From Ostrinia nubilalis (Eukaryota; Arthropoda; Insecta; Lepidoptera; Crambidae), in the NCBI RefSeq assembly GCF_963855985.1, contig NC_087099.1, positions 12,430,001 to 12,494,000 of the forward strand: 64,000 nt of DNA. Direction: 5' to 3'. The notes under the pieces were generated by a model, which was not told the origin of the DNA, made no database searches, and was given only the letters and a program-made list of their open reading frames with translations. This document shows positions 1-11,769 of this stretch, piece after piece (positions within the stretch are counted from its first letter, which is position 1; each line of letters begins with the position of its first letter). A program made the translations under genes and the position numbers.

Positions 1-171
1 TTAAATACATGCGAAGTTTTAATTTTTAGCCACCCTTAGATGAGATATACGAAAAAATAAGATATACCTACTCGACTTCATCGAATCGAAATCTATGACG
101 AATTTTACGTTGTCTAGCCTAGTAATCTCCAGGAAAATTTAATTAAACCATAAATATCAATATGTACAAAA

Positions 172-177
172 TTTATT
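172..177 (-). terminator. Candidate poly(A) signal of eIF2B-alpha
   Basis: AATAAA on the minus strand (TTTATT on plus), 33 bp past the stop codon. The 3' UTR would be short. Cleavage position is not determinable here. Confidence 0.6.
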
Positions 178-209
178 ACATTACATAACATTATAAGGCA
201 CAACTTACA

Positions 210-491
210 CTACAAATACAGTTTGATGAGTTCGTCACTAACAGCTGACGGCGTGAGAATTCCTAGATCCGTAAACAATAAGGTAATATAGACTGGCGGT
301 GTGTAATCTACTAAGGGATGCTGTTTCGTGAGGTCCTTACCAGATTTGAGGACACTTGAGAGGTACTTGAACTCGTTGGGGACATCCCTTTGGTTGAGAG
401 GATATATCCGGGAGAATTTGAAGCTCTCTGTTAGAACGTAGACTGGTTTCTTGAGTTCTGACGCCGCTATACCGAGGCCGTAAGTGCCGAT
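210..491 (-). CDS. eIF2Balpha: eIF2B-alpha coding exon 7 (C-terminus and stop)
   Basis: Acceptor TCTTTGCAG followed by ATC GGC ACT TAC. Encodes [20 protein letters not shown] to the stop TAG at 210-212. The C-terminal ten residues [15 protein letters not shown] end are essentially identical to vertebrate eIF2B-alpha. Confidence 0.96.
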   Translation of the reverse strand: MGTYGLGIAASELKKPVYVLTESFKFSRIYPLNQRDVPNEFKYLSSVLKSGKDLTKQHPLVDYTPPVYITLLFTDLGILTPSAVSDELIKLYL

Positions 492-3206
492 CTGCAAAGA
501 CGGAAGTCAGTTTTAGGTTACTTAATGAATAAAATTGCCTGCTGCTTGACTTGACTGAATTTCAGTCTGTCGTACTATGACTTTAACGTTTTTCTTTTTC
601 CTTTTTTAAATTTTTGTTTTTCCAAGACATTCAAACTATCTCCATATTTGAACCCACTTGTACTCGTAACACAAGCATATTTAGCTTACCAGGAGGTGCG
701 GGCGAGCATTCTACCACAACCACCGGAGGGTTTTTATTGGCAGTCAAGCTGTAGCTCTTGGCTACGAGTTAGCGGTGAGAAAGAGAGGTAGGAATAGTCC
801 CGTTACCACGAGGGATTAACGGGACATAAATAAACTAAATGGGGTTAAGAAAAAGCCGCCACGGAAGAAGCCACGATAGCCGAACGGTGAAGGGGTCGGA
901 CTGGCCGACTCGTGATTCGGGGAACGCGGGTTTGGTCCCCACCGCCGCTCGACTATTGTGGTGAGCTCACTCGTGATATAAGCATATTTAGCTTACCACG
1001 AGAGGGTCAGGCGAGCATTCTACCACTGAACCACTGTTTTTATTGGCGGTCATGCCGTAGATCTTGGCTACACAGGAGTTGCAGTGGTGGGAATAGTCCC
1101 GTTACCACGAGGGGTTAACGGCACTTAAATAAACTAAACAGGGTTAAAAAAACACAATTTGAGCTGTATTCGTTTCATCCATCAAGACGCGCCCCACCAA
1201 TTTTTGGTCGAGGGAAGCGCGGGGTGCGGGGAGTTTGATCCGAGCAATCCGAGCATCATTATTGTACATAGTGTGCGTGTGCACTCATGGATAATTTAGC
1301 GTGTACCGATAACACTCAAACATTAGAGGAAAAATGGTGGGGCGCGTCTTCGTGGATGAAACGATCTGTACCAACCTTGTTGATGATGCCGCCGCTCTCG
1401 GTAACGCCCTCTGCGCCGATCATGACGAGGTCCACCTGCTCCATGATGTATCCTACCGCGCTGTCCAGGATTAATGTGGCGTCGATGCCCGCAGCCACCA
1501 GCTGTTTGTGCATAAGCTCACTGCAACACAAACATATTTTTTGTTACTTAAAAATTTCAAAATGGCAATTCAAAATTTTGCAGCCTATTTGCAGAAAACT
1601 TTTACGACTATAGTGGCCGTTCCACTTTAAACATGAAAATAAGTTTAAAACACTTCAAAATGGCTTGGCAAAATTCATGTTATACTTGCCCTAGATACAT
1701 GCATTGTTTTCTAAAGAAAAGAGTTAACACCCTCAGTCAAATAGTGTGTTTAAAGTCTATTTGCAGGTAATAAGTGACTTATGACTTTAGTGGTCAATCC
1801 AAATTGAACTTGAAAATAATTTTAAAACACTAATAATTATAAAGAAGTTTTTATCAGTGAAGTAATTTAATTTCTTTTGAGATAATAAAGTTTACTATAT
1901 TCTGCAAACCATTAATATAAAAAAGTTACTTACCCACTATTATCTGGAGATGACATAGTGACAAACACTTGAAACCTTTTATTAGCTTTTGATGCTTCTA
2001 ACATTGCTTGTAATACTACTCTGGACCGAGAATGTGTTAGGATTTTCTGTGAACAAACAATTTTGCTTTGAAATTGATTTAATACACATTTTTAGAATCA
2101 TTATAAGCCAGAAACAGCTTTGATAATACAATAATATTAGATAACTTACACAACCATCACTAATGAAGGGTAAAGCTTGTTTGGCCACCTTCCCTCTGGC
2201 CTCAAGCAATGTGTCAAGGAATATTCGACCTCTCTGCAACATTATCTGTTCACATTCTTCAAACGACTGCAAAAAGAAACAAGATATGTTTTAAATTTTA
2301 CAAACTATAATTGAAATACTCATTGCCATATCTTATTTTATATGATAAGATTTTATATTTAACTAGCTTTGTGTGTCATAAACAGACTATTGTATGTTTG
2401 TCCCCCTTTTCAAAAACTTTTCTTGGTATTTCTCTCAGTCTTTATAGATCAAATTCCATTTAATTTGGTTCAATAGTATAAACGTGAAATAGTAACAGAC
2501 AGTTAATTTAGTATGATTTGCAATACAAACCTTAACATCTAACTTTGCCAAGGTTATGAATCTCATGAAGAGTTCGCAGCCGGAGGAAATGGCCGTTACA
2601 GGCTGGTCGCAGTGTCGCATCGCGTCTACAGCCAACTGCAGGTTTAAGTCCAGCTCTCTCACTGTTGCAACTAGAAAATGTTACAATTGATAAAGTGCCT
2701 ACCTATGGCAGTTATGAGTTAATTAAACACAACATCAACGGGGTCATAATTCAACTAAGTAACAGCAACATCAAGACTTACAGCCGTATTCACAAACGAT
2801 GCTTGCTTAGGTGAAGCAGAAAATCGAACGCACAGCGTTGAATAGAGCTCTGTGGTTGGTTCATGTGTGACCCTGTGCGTCCACGCGCACTGGGAGACCT
2901 CATACGGTTTGTGAATACGGGCGTTAAAGATTACCCAAGGCTTTAATCAGTTGTATCATGCATTGATGGCAAATTGTATACAAGTACCTTTATAGTTTTC
3001 TATCACAGTCAAAAGGGTTCGTATAGCTGCAACTCCTGCGGATACATCCTCTTCTTCTCTCAGTATTTTGAGGAATATATCTTGAACTTCTGTGAACACA
3101 TGAGCAAGTTTTTAAAATTATTGAGCAATCCGAAAAAACGCTACCTACGTGAAAATTGAGGTTTATTAACAAAAATGTTATTGGAAATCTTACCTTCCTT
3201 TTTCAT
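210..3206 (-). CDS. eIF2Balpha: Translation initiation factor eIF2B subunit alpha, complete, 7 exons
   Basis: eIF2B is the cytosolic guanine nucleotide exchange factor for eIF2. The alpha subunit is regulatory: its dimer holds the eIF2B decamer together and helps sense phosphorylated eIF2-alpha. Coding exons, 5' to 3' on the minus strand: 3206-3194, 3089-2988, 2670-2531, 2266-2150, 2046-1934, 1520-1376, 491-210. They sum to 912 nt, i.e. 303 aa plus stop; the human protein is 305 aa. Every intron is GT-AG and all phases fit. Recognisable blocks are [12 protein letters not shown] (N-terminal helical domain), [40 protein letters not shown] and GGIINKIGTYG (Rossmann-like C-terminal half), and the nearly invariant end [27 protein letters not shown] tail (residues about 281-303). 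The start is the only ATG before a consensus GTAAG donor and gives MKKEEVQDIF. Identity is near certain; exact splice sites are read by eye. Confidence 0.96.
640..1160. repeat. Two related SINE-like copies in eIF2B-alpha intron 6
   Basis: Two diverged copies of a roughly 160-bp block, at about 676-840 and 979-1150, share AGCATATTTAGCTTACCA, a GGCGAGCATTCTACCAC segment, AATAGTCCCGTTACCACGAG and a TAAATAAACTAAA tail. The second copy is preceded by a tRNA-like head (about 872-950) with A-box-like TAGCCGAACGGTGA and a degenerate B box (GGGTTTGGTCCCC). This looks like one complete and one 5'-truncated copy of a tRNA-derived SINE. The family name is not established. Confidence 0.6.
1376..1520 (-). 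CDS. eIF2Balpha: eIF2B-alpha coding exon 6
   Basis: Acceptor TGTGTTGCAG, donor AAG|GTTGGT. Carries [20 protein letters not shown] and GGIINK, the most conserved part of the fold; the open frame past 1376 is intron read-through. Confidence 0.93.
1934..2046 (-). CDS. eIF2Balpha: eIF2B-alpha coding exon 5
   Basis: Acceptor TGTTCACAG, donor GG|GTAAGT. Encodes [20 protein letters not shown] through [12 protein letters not shown], the start of the Rossmann-like domain. Confidence 0.93.
2150..2266 (-). CDS. eIF2Balpha: eIF2B-alpha coding exon 4
   Basis: Acceptor TTTTTGCAG, donor TGT|GTAAGT, both strong. Encodes [20 protein letters not shown] through FISDGC, corresponding to the human KKIMIERGELF...FIKDGA segment. 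Confidence 0.93.
2531..2670 (-). CDS. eIF2Balpha: eIF2B-alpha coding exon 3
   Basis: Acceptor TTTTCTAG, donor AAG|GTTTGT. The G|TT split codon gives Val and keeps frame. Contains [15 protein letters not shown] and [15 protein letters not shown], matching the family. A second possible acceptor (CAACAG, 9 bp downstream) would break the phase. Confidence 0.92.
2781..2923. mobile_element. 143-bp MITE in eIF2B-alpha intron 2
   Basis: Inverted ends GCCGTATTCACAAAC and GTTTGTGAATACGGGC, flanked by TTA on both sides (2778-2780 and 2924-2926). A 3-bp TTA target duplication would suit the PIF/Harbinger group, but the superfamily is inferred only from TSD length. Confidence 0.6.
2988..3089 (-). CDS. 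eIF2Balpha: eIF2B-alpha coding exon 2
   Basis: Acceptor TTCACAG, donor G|GTACTT. Encodes residues about 5-38 ([19 protein letters not shown] and onward), the N-terminal helical region that aligns with human residues about 5-36. Confidence 0.9.
3194..3206 (-). CDS. eIF2Balpha: eIF2B-alpha coding exon 1 (start codon)
   Basis: Only 13 coding bases, ATG AAA AAG GAA G, followed by donor GTAAGA. The phase-1 end joins AA of exon 2 to restore a GAA codon. Confidence 0.85.
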
Positions 3207-3315
3207 TTTGGAATTAAGTTTTAATCCAGTAGAAAATATTGGACGCCAACTTTATATTTTAATTAATATTTATTTAATTTTCAACATAACCTCCCACAAA
3301 ACCACATAACGAAAT

Positions 3316-3365
3316 TGACTGAAATTGACATTGACAGCTGACGGCTGACTGCTGCTGACGTTGAC
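3316..3365. promoter_or_regulatory. Regularly spaced TGAC cluster upstream of eIF2B-alpha
   Basis: Seven TGAC tetramers within 50 bp start at 3316, 3326, 3332, 3339, 3346, 3356 and 3362, spaced 10, 6, 7, 7, 10 and 6. They lie 110-160 bp upstream of the eIF2B-alpha start codon, where a core promoter would be. Bound factor unknown; the promoter role is inferred from position. Confidence 0.4.
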
Positions 3366-3801
3366 AGATTAATTAACAAGTTCCATTCTAAGCAGTATAT
3401 TGTGTTTTGGTTAAAATATAGGCAGGCATTACGCCCATTCAAGAGAGTTAGGACGTTCTCGGGTTTGATTTCCGGACAGGATCAACAAACCATAATAAAA
3501 TTCTACGTTGGCAATATGAAGACCCTGCGTAAAAAAATGCTTTGTAAATATTTAGAAAATTGAATTGAATTTACTTACATTTAGGTACATAGGTACTTAA
3601 GTACCTTCCTAGGCATAGAAATTGGCTAAATGATGGTAAATACCATTAATCTTGCTTAAATTATATTAAACCCGGAATCAAACCTGTTTATAGCACGAGC
3701 TTAAAAAGTTTCCTTGAGTAGAGTAAGTCAGTCTTCACAAGTAGACCTAATATGTAAGTACACTAGTGACTATGGTACACTAGTCATAGGTATTATATTA
3801 C
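3366..3801. other. Intergenic AT-rich DNA
   Basis: No gene or clear element seen. Short runs of GTACCT/TAGGTA, very common throughout this window, are present. Confidence 0.5.
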
Positions 3802-4089
3802 CAGTAGCGGCGTAAGGGGGGGGCGGTGGGGGCGGTCCGCCCCGGGTGCCAAGCATCAGGGGGTGACACAAGTCGCGCAGATTAGTACTCACTGGCATAT
3901 CTGCATGGCAAATCTGCGGTCAATGTCATGATACGGGGGGGTGGGGGGTGTGATTGTCTTTCAATCTTCGAATCGGTCGGTAGTCCCCAAAATCCTGGGG
4001 GGTACCAGGGGGTGCCATAGGACTTGTGACGGGGGGGGGGGGGGGGGGGGTGATCGCCCCGGGTACCAACCCATGCTACGCCGCCACTG
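3802..4089. mobile_element. hAT-type MITE with a 20-base G run
   Basis: Terminal inverted repeats CAGTAGCGGCGTA and TACGCCGCCACTG are flanked by a perfect 8-bp target duplication TATATTAC (3794-3801 and 4090-4097). An 8-bp duplication and CAGTGGCG-type ends are typical of hAT elements. The 288-bp body has no reading frame. It is G-rich on plus, with an uninterrupted run of 20 G at 4031-4050 plus several shorter G runs. Confidence 0.85.
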
Positions 4090-4570
4090 TATATTACATC
4101 CATATACCTACCTACCTAATAAAATGTTATGAATCACGAAATTCATATTTGTTTTTACGATGAACTATGTTATATAATATGACCGTTACCTACAGAATAA
4201 TGTCTTACTTAGGTAGGTACTTATACTATGATGACATGAGACCCTTAGGTAATTAAGTACCTATTATATCTGCCAAGTAAGATCGTTACATTTAAATGAC
4301 CTTTCCTACTGATTACTGAATAAACCTAGTGCGACATCTAGTGGCCAATACGATTAGAAGAAAGCATTTCCCAATCCCAATTCGGAAATTATTTATTGCC
4401 CATATTAGGGGTATCAACAATGATTCTTATTGTTTCAAATGACGCAAAGTTTTGCAAGGGAAAGTCATGGCCGCACGCGCTGCAGCCAGTTCACCCGAGT
4501 ACTGTAGCTCGGCTGCCCGGATGGCTAAGACGCTTCCATCCTCGTAAACCGCGCGCGGAATTTGTAAACT

Positions 4571-4617
4571 ATGGGCAACTCCGCGTCGTTGAAACTGAAC
4601 GACAAAAGGCGATGGCA
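4571..4617 (+). CDS. Possible isolated first coding exon (MGNSASLKLNDKRRW...)
   Basis: ATG at 4571 opens a short frame encoding MGNSASLKLNDKRRW and ends at a consensus donor CA|GTGAGT (4618 onward). The surrounding 4470-4617 is unusually GC-rich for the region. An N-terminal MGNS is a plausible myristoylation signal. No following exon is found, and the phase-2 end does not fit malic enzyme exon 2 (phase 0). It could be the start of an unseen gene or chance. Confidence 0.2.
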
Positions 4618-4689
4618 GTGAGTATTATCGTATTATCAATTGTTCTAGTTTTAACGTTTGAAAACATTAACTTCACCCGTTGCAATTAA

Positions 4690-7600
4690 TGGTTGCGCGC
4701 ATGTAATGTTAAATATGTAATACCTAATCATATTCTGTATGAGCTTAGTTAAATTATTTCGCACTTAGTATCATTGTATCTTCTGCTTTTACCACAAAAC
4801 TGATACATATTTGGAATAGGTACGAGTGGTCCTCTAAGGAATAAAATGCGCTCCATGATTATTTACAAATTATTGAGCAAATGTATGGGGTGGGTATTCG
4901 CGAAAAAGTTTGACTTAATCAAAAACAATTCAATTTCGTAAACAATAGGGTTTTTATAATTTTTAATGGGATTTTTATTAGGTACGTAAACGTTACGATT
5001 ACCTAAGTACCTATGTAAATACATCTGTCTACTTCACAGGCACTGTTACTATGTAAGTAATTATTTATTAGGTATTTAAATTGTGAATAATGGCAATAAT
5101 ATGTAAAGTTTACTTAACGATAAATGCCTAGCAAAGACACTAATAAAACTACTAACAGAAGATGTAACTAGTAAGTTTTAACTACAAACTGAACAACACG
5201 CGTAAATACAGTGTAAACGTAATAATGTACCTAAGTAGTCTGTCGAAAGATCAAGCGAAGAAAATCTGCGTTCCTTTACTATGCGTTTACAAAATAAGAT
5301 ACCTACGTTTATATTTACTGTAGGTATAGCTACTATGCAACAGCTTGCTACAATAAACAAGTTGCACTAAGTTACTTTGCGCTAGTTACTAACGAATTAC
5401 ATGACAGCTAGTACAGTAGGTAACTATAAGTTATAACCAAGTGAAAATAAACTATGAAATTGGCGCATAATCATTGTGATATATGACGAAAGGCACCACG
5501 GTCGTGTGGCTTTGATGATTGACATGATTTCTTACTCTAAAAGATAGGTGAAATCTTTGTGGTTATTACCTCTAATGATACTATGATAGGGGATTGAAAA
5601 CAAACAAGAAATCTACTTAGGAGTAAAATGAGAAATCGCTGTCGCTGAACTCATTAATAGCCTGTATAAAAAGCTGAACCATTTGTGTTTAATTTAACAC
5701 GTACATGTTGAATGAGAGTTTCAAGACACAACGCCCGTAATAACAAACGACACCTGAAGTTACGCTGAAAATGGTCTCTCCAGTTTCTTCGGTCCATTCC
5801 GAAACTAAATACCTATTGAAGAAATGCTTTATCCAGTGACTCCCATTTTGTTAGGAATAGGGATGATGACTGGGCAGACAGATAATAAAAAAAATTGGAC
5901 ACATATTTTTTAATTTTTTTCATAATCGAATACCTAATTACAGTATTTTAATGAGTTGAAATGTCGCGTGACGTCACTTTTGAGTAAATTTGTCTGACGG
6001 ACAAAAAATTGAAATTTTGTCATCTAGCATTAACACAACTATTAATGAGTTTTGAGTCCCTTTAAAAGTTTTTTCTTAAAAGAAGAGGTACAGAGGACAG
6101 TAGATCAGAATTTTTTTTTTTGTAATATCGCATCTATTATTTATCGTGGTGTGATGTACCTGCAGCTTACTAATACCAGTTTGTATTCTGTAATTGTACA
6201 TCATGTAACAGCTAGTCATATAAACCTCTAATACTTCATTGTGGTTGCAACAGGTAATTTGTAAAAGAAATAATAAAACATTGAATGAATCACATGCGGA
6301 AATTAATTCATGTTTCTGCTAGTTGTTAACGTCAAGAGTGGAATTGGAAACGTATATTTTAAATAAATCAAAAGCTTTATAGTTTACTAGTTATTTAAAG
6401 CATGTGTTGTGTTGTTTTTGTTATTTACTTACTTTTTACCAGTTTAGGAGTTTGGCTGATTACTTTATTTGGTTATTAAATAGACTGAATCAAATCCTTG
6501 ACATAGCTCAGGGTGAGCCAAAGAAAAACGTCTTGATTCGTGGTGCAATCCTCGGTCGTCAATACTTAGTAAACTTATCTATTGCATTTGAAGAAATGGT
6601 GCCAATTCTATGGCTATGCCTTATTATTGAAGTCTATTTGTGGCTTATGTTTGAATAGAATATCATGTAACGTAAACAATATAACACTTTATTTTTATTG
6701 TAGTTTTAAATTAAAAAAAAAACAATCACTAAGAATTTCTATTACCAGTGGCCTAGCTAGGAAGCGCGCCGCGCCATTTTATCTATTTATTTTACGCGAT
6801 AAGCCCATACGTTTGTCGTCTAAAATCATCTATAAGATTATATCACGATGCTCATCCTAGCCCGGCAGGTTTTCAGTGGAAACCACTGTATGGGGGCGCT
6901 ACAGTCAGGGAAGACAAAACATTGCATCCCAATATTCCAAGGTCAATTAAGAAAGCGCATTTATTATAACGTAGAATGAATAATTTGAATAACAACATAT
7001 TTATAACTAATCTTATTACTTACCTTAGTCAGACGATTACCTCACTTCGGGATAAACAGCTCATGACCCGCTGACATTGTCTTTTTTGCGACAACAGTTT
7101 TTGCCAGACCTTGGCATTGTTAACGGATTACAGGTGTTTCTTAGATTTAACTAAGTACTTAACATAATTAAGTGTAGAACAAAAACGATTAAGTAGTTAC
7201 ACTTTTTTTGCAATTTTGAAGTGGTGTCATTGCAGTTTGTAAAATTATTTTTGTTAATTATCTTGGTAGGTATAATTCCACCATAACAAGTTATAAACAT
7301 GTTTGGAATTAAATGTAAGAAATGTGTTTTTGTGCGTTTCTTTCTTGAAGTAACAATTTGTTGTTTATGTGCACTCCTCTCTACGTAGCGAGTTTAGCTG
7401 TGCTCTCAGCAGTTGGTTAAAATTGGACTTAACGATGTCGCTGATATTATGCAGTGATCTTTTACCTACTTTGGAAATTCGCATGAGCTTTTTTCAACTT
7501 AAAGATCTTACCTCTACATCATTGCGGAGAAGTTTGCTGCCAGAATTAATGGCACGAACTTAAGTTTTTTTATGACAGCCGCAAGGTAGTGCTATGTAAT

Positions 7601-10080
7601 CTATTACAAGGTGCAGGAAGTGCAATTAGTGACAGAAGCCGGCGACCTCGACCCGGGCAGGCTCTGTGCATGATACAGATGTTGTTCAGAGGGTCATTAG
7701 TTTGATTCTTAAATGTCAAAATAGCGGTTATGAACATAATATTTTATAGCCACTTCGCTAAAACGATTTGGGAAACGAGATAGTTACCTACTTCTGCATT
7801 TAATCAAACATTGTGTCGTTTCAAAATCCGAGATTGACAAGGGGGAGCCGGGAACAAATAGTAAAAACCGAAAAAGTTGTCTCTACATAGGGAAGTAGGA
7901 CCAATATTTTTTAATAAATAAATATCCTTGGACATTATACACTGCGCATCTAGTCCCAAACTAAGCAAAGCTTGTACTATGGGTACTAGACAACGGATAT
8001 AAAAATACTTAATTTTTTTTTTGTAAATACATACATCACTCCACTACAAACAAATATATTCATGCACACAAATGTTTGTACTGTGCGGGAGTTGAACCCG
8101 CAACCTCTGGAATAGTAGTCGGTTTCGAATCACTTCACCAACTGGCCAACTGGAATTGGATTGGAATCCATTCTCTTAGATCTTCATAAAGTGTAACTAC
8201 TTCTTTGAAAAGCTAGTTAATCTAATGCAGATTACCTACCTATGTTTAGGTCACTCTAACTGGTGACTAATCTACAGATCTTTCTATTTGTAGTCTAAGA
8301 GCTAGATTACTATCTGCTACCATTTATAAACTTTATAAAGTTTATCTTTTTCTTCTATTTTCGGTATATTTTTTTTACATTAACTTTTCGAAGTTCATCT
8401 TTTTCCTCATTTTCGGTATCCACTTACATTTAAGATGAAAAGGTTTAGAAATAAAAAAGTTTTTATCGTTGTCGCATGCCAGGTTAAAAATGCCAATATG
8501 GTTAGAAAACTGGTTCTCTCAGACAATATCTAGTCAGCTCTCGGTCTACCTCGATTCTGTCAGACACAACGACGCCTAGATTGATCGCCGCCATTACTCG
8601 CGGATCCGCATATCCTCGCCATTGAGGTGTCGACCCAGTTTCTTATTGCGACTTTGACAACCTTTGTGCTGCACAAATTTATTTCGCATACGATATTCAG
8701 TGCTAGTGCTACTTATGTAAGGTAGTCATTGCAAAATAATAGAAATGACTAAACGTTTTCTTATGCATAAGCACATCATGTTGTATTTATTGAGAAACTT
8801 TAGTCTAAGAGAAGATTTTAGTGTAGGTAATGCAATGGAGACTGCAACAGAGTAAATATGGGATTCTGTTGCCAATTACATACTGAATATCGGTTGATTA
8901 GATCTCTAAGTAAACTAAAACCTCCGCTTGCTCCCTTAAACTATCAATGTAGAGACAATGGAGGATAACTTTTCGACTTTTATATATCCTTCCGTGATGA
9001 GGAGAACTGTAGGTAGTAGAGTCTCCCTTTAACTTCTATGGTTTTTTGTAACTCCTTTATATCCGGTATCTACCTAGTCTATTGTGTGTCTATTTTAAGT
9101 GACGATTAAGCTTGTGTAAACATAATTAATTGCAGTTAATCGGCACTTGTCAACACTTTCTCTACGCAAAACATCAACCTGTCAACAAAATTGAGGAACC
9201 TAATATTATGTTGATTTGTTTGTGAAGCGCACATAATTATTGCTAAATAACAAACATTACAATGCTTATTCGTCAATCAATCGATCAACCTGTAAAATCT
9301 ACGAAACGTACTTGTTTGTATTGTACAGAAAGTCATTTCGGCTGTAATACAATATTTTAGAGGTTCAAGTAATACAGACGACGGCATATACTACCTGACA
9401 AGGATGTTTACTCATTACTATAGTCACCCTGTATGTACCTAAAGCTAAACACTGATGAATCATAAGTATATAACTTAAATATATGTAATGTAACGTAACA
9501 TAGTTTGATTGCTATCAAGAAAAAAGTTTTAAATCAGGCGCTCGAACGAATGTTAAAATGTGTGATTAAACGACAAGTTGCGTTTTTTGCGGTTGTGATT
9601 TTGCAACGACACCGTCGCCACGTCGGCTGGTGGTTAGTATGAAGACTGTCTGCCGGCAATTATTTCGTAAGACCGGCGAGGGACTATAATTTCTGTCATC
9701 CGATTTAGTTTATGAGGCAAGAACAACTACTTACTATAAGACTTACCTTACCATAAATATGGTAAGTATGTTTTTCATAAAAATTATGAAGCAGAAGTAG
9801 TTCCTCTTACACTAACGTAAGTCCATGTTCTTTTGAGGTAGACCGAGGTAGAGGTTCGAACCACTGCGAACCTCTTTTCATGGGTAAACATTAGTTTGCT
9901 CTACAAAAAAACCTCATGAAATCGCGGGTAAAACCGTACGAACTCGAGTACAAGCTGGTAATTAGTAAATTGTTAGGGCGATTATTGCAGCAAGTAAATA
10001 GTGCTGTATACCTAACACCTAAATAAATGTTTATTTACACATTATTACACCATATAGCCTAATCAAAGAGCCTACTATCT
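4690..10080. other. Intergenic region, no gene recognised
   Basis: AT-rich DNA with many short open frames, none resembling a known protein or showing spliced structure. It holds one SINE (7900-8160, separate entry) and, at 8337-8434, two diverged 45-50 bp tandem copies of a unit containing ATTTTCGGTAT. Nothing else supported. Confidence 0.5.
7900..8160 (-). mobile_element. tRNA-derived SINE, minus orientation
   Basis: The high-coordinate end is tRNA-like on the minus strand, with a B-box match reading GGGTTCAACTCCCGC on minus (plus GCGGGAGTTGAACCCGC, 8087-8103). The body contains CATCTAGTCCCAAACTAAGC and a TACTAGACAACGGATAT segment shared with fragments near 27190 and 62590. Not a functional tRNA: no cloverleaf could be closed. 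Confidence 0.65.
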
Positions 10081-10298
10081 TAATGAGGGCTATCGTTTTT
10101 ATACTTAACAGTTGGCACCCCTGGCGATTGACAGGACCTTACTCTACAGTGGCGCCATCTTGATGAGTACAAATGCGATAGTCCTCCTACCACTTTAGCG
10201 CTCACCAGTTGGTGCCACTGTCTTCGCTACTAGCAAGTGACAGGATCTTACTCTACAGTGGCGCTAACTGGTGAGCGCTAAAACGATAGCCCTCATTA
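10081..10298. mobile_element. 218-bp MITE with TA target duplication
   Basis: Ends TAATGAGGGCTATCGTTTTT and AAAACGATAGCCCTCATTA are inverted, flanked by TA. Inside are diverged direct copies of GACAGGAYCTTACTCTACAG followed by TGGCGC. The interior can fold on itself (AGCGCTCACCAGTT / AACTGGTGAGCGCT). Confidence 0.75.
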
Positions 10299-11040
10299 CA
10301 ACAGTTATTAAATATTTAATTGTACTGGCTACCAAAGTTAAGAATGCATAGTTGTTTAACCTCTTACCTACGGGAGGCACCTATAGTTGCCAAGTCAAAA
10401 GTCACTTCTCAATACGGGTGGCATCTATTGTTATTTTGGCAAAGCCAATACCAAATCACGGTTTACGACAAAATAACAATAAAATTTCAAATTAAGTGTA
10501 AAATGCGCTTGTAATTATGAAACTAAATTAGTTGCAGAATATAATATTCCAAATTTCAATACCGTAAGTCTCATACTTTTTAAAATATCTTGATGTAACG
10601 TTTAGTTAGTATAAATTGATGACTTTCTGTGATTGTAGAATGCCAATTTAAAAATTAGTATAGCAAAAACCATAAATGCATAACCAGTTCAATGAAGTTT
10701 TTCTAACACTACGTGATCTCTACAAACATAACACATATTACACATACTTATATGCATAACAGGTTAATACTAGCTATGTACATGTATGTAGGTATGTGCA
10801 GTATACGTATAGTACACTGTGACGTATATAAACAGTCGTTATCACAGGCTTATCAGTTGTTAACGATCTAGTATATTTCCTCTTGCACTCGTTATACAAC
10901 TATGTCTGTCAGGTGTAATATAATAAATTAAATATCTGACCCTGATAAATCCGCATTAAAATAATCTTAGTTAACATTTTGAAGCTTCAGGTCTAAACTA
11001 TCTCAAAATTGAATCTATGTAGTTATTATTATACCTATGA
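10299..11040. other. Intergenic, nothing recognised
   Basis: AT-rich DNA without a supported gene. Short CTTATAAATGT-like low-complexity stretches only. Confidence 0.4.
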
Positions 11041-11298
11041 TAGCTGCCCCCGCGACTTCGTACGTGTGAAAATAATTCGAATAATATTTCCCATTTTCGC
11101 AACGTTTTTCTCTACTGCTCCGCACCTATTTAGGACGTACGGGTGATGTTATATAACCTAATTAAAGCCTCCTCGATAAATGGGCTATCCAACAAAAAAA
11201 GAATTTTTCAAATTAAACCAGAGTAGGTAGTTCCAGAGATTAGCGTGTTCAACCAAACAAAAACAAACTATTCAGCTTTTAATATTAGTTTATCTAGA
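11041..11298 (-). mobile_element. Non-autonomous Helitron-like element, minus orientation, decayed
   Basis: Low end GCTGCCCCCGCGACTTCGTA is the common lepidopteran Helitron 3' region in reverse; the terminal CTAG is mutated. Includes ATAAATGGGCTATCC and GAGATTAGCGTGTTCAA, typical of these copies. The 5' end reads TCTAGATAAACTAATATT on the minus strand, next to an A. Confidence 0.6.
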
Positions 11299-11769
11299 TG
11301 TAGAGTTACTTTTGTTACTGTAAATTAATTAAAAAATCCAAGAAGCGAATTACCATCGTCGTAACTTAGTTTCATCCGCGTTCACGATAATAAACTATTT
11401 TCGTAGTAGGTACGCTACGAAATTAAATTGAGATAGTTAGCTAACTTGTTTATTGTGATAACTTTGTAAAAACAAGTGTTTTTATTTTGTATAAGTTAAG
11501 AGTAAGAGACAAAAAAGCTTCCTTAAGAAAGTGACTTAACTTACTTGAAAGTATTTTATAACAAAAAATATATATAATATACTAGCTAATTAAATAATTA
11601 CTATTATTATATCAGAATAGATAAGAAAAATATTAAAACCATGAGAGGGCAGAGAGATTTAGTTCGTTGTATAAAAAATTGACAAAAGCTTCTTCTTTTC
11701 CAACTTTAGCCAAAATTAGCTTTGCTACGAATCAAACAAAGACCTTCGTAGCACATGACCCTGTCTGTA

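Noticed and set aside
1316..1375. Extension of eIF2B-alpha exon 6 to the end of its open frame
   Set aside because: The stretch after GGIINK is intron read-through; the donor at 1375 and acceptor at 492 restore the conserved GGIINKIGTYG.
6404..6860. Hydrophobic 84- and 92-codon frames
   Set aside because: AT-rich frames without family resemblance; expected by chance in this composition.
8081..8110. tRNA-like GTTGAACCCGC and similar words (also 935, 52030, 60570)
   Set aside because: Only A/B-box remnants with SINE bodies attached; no closed cloverleaf, so not called as tRNA genes.
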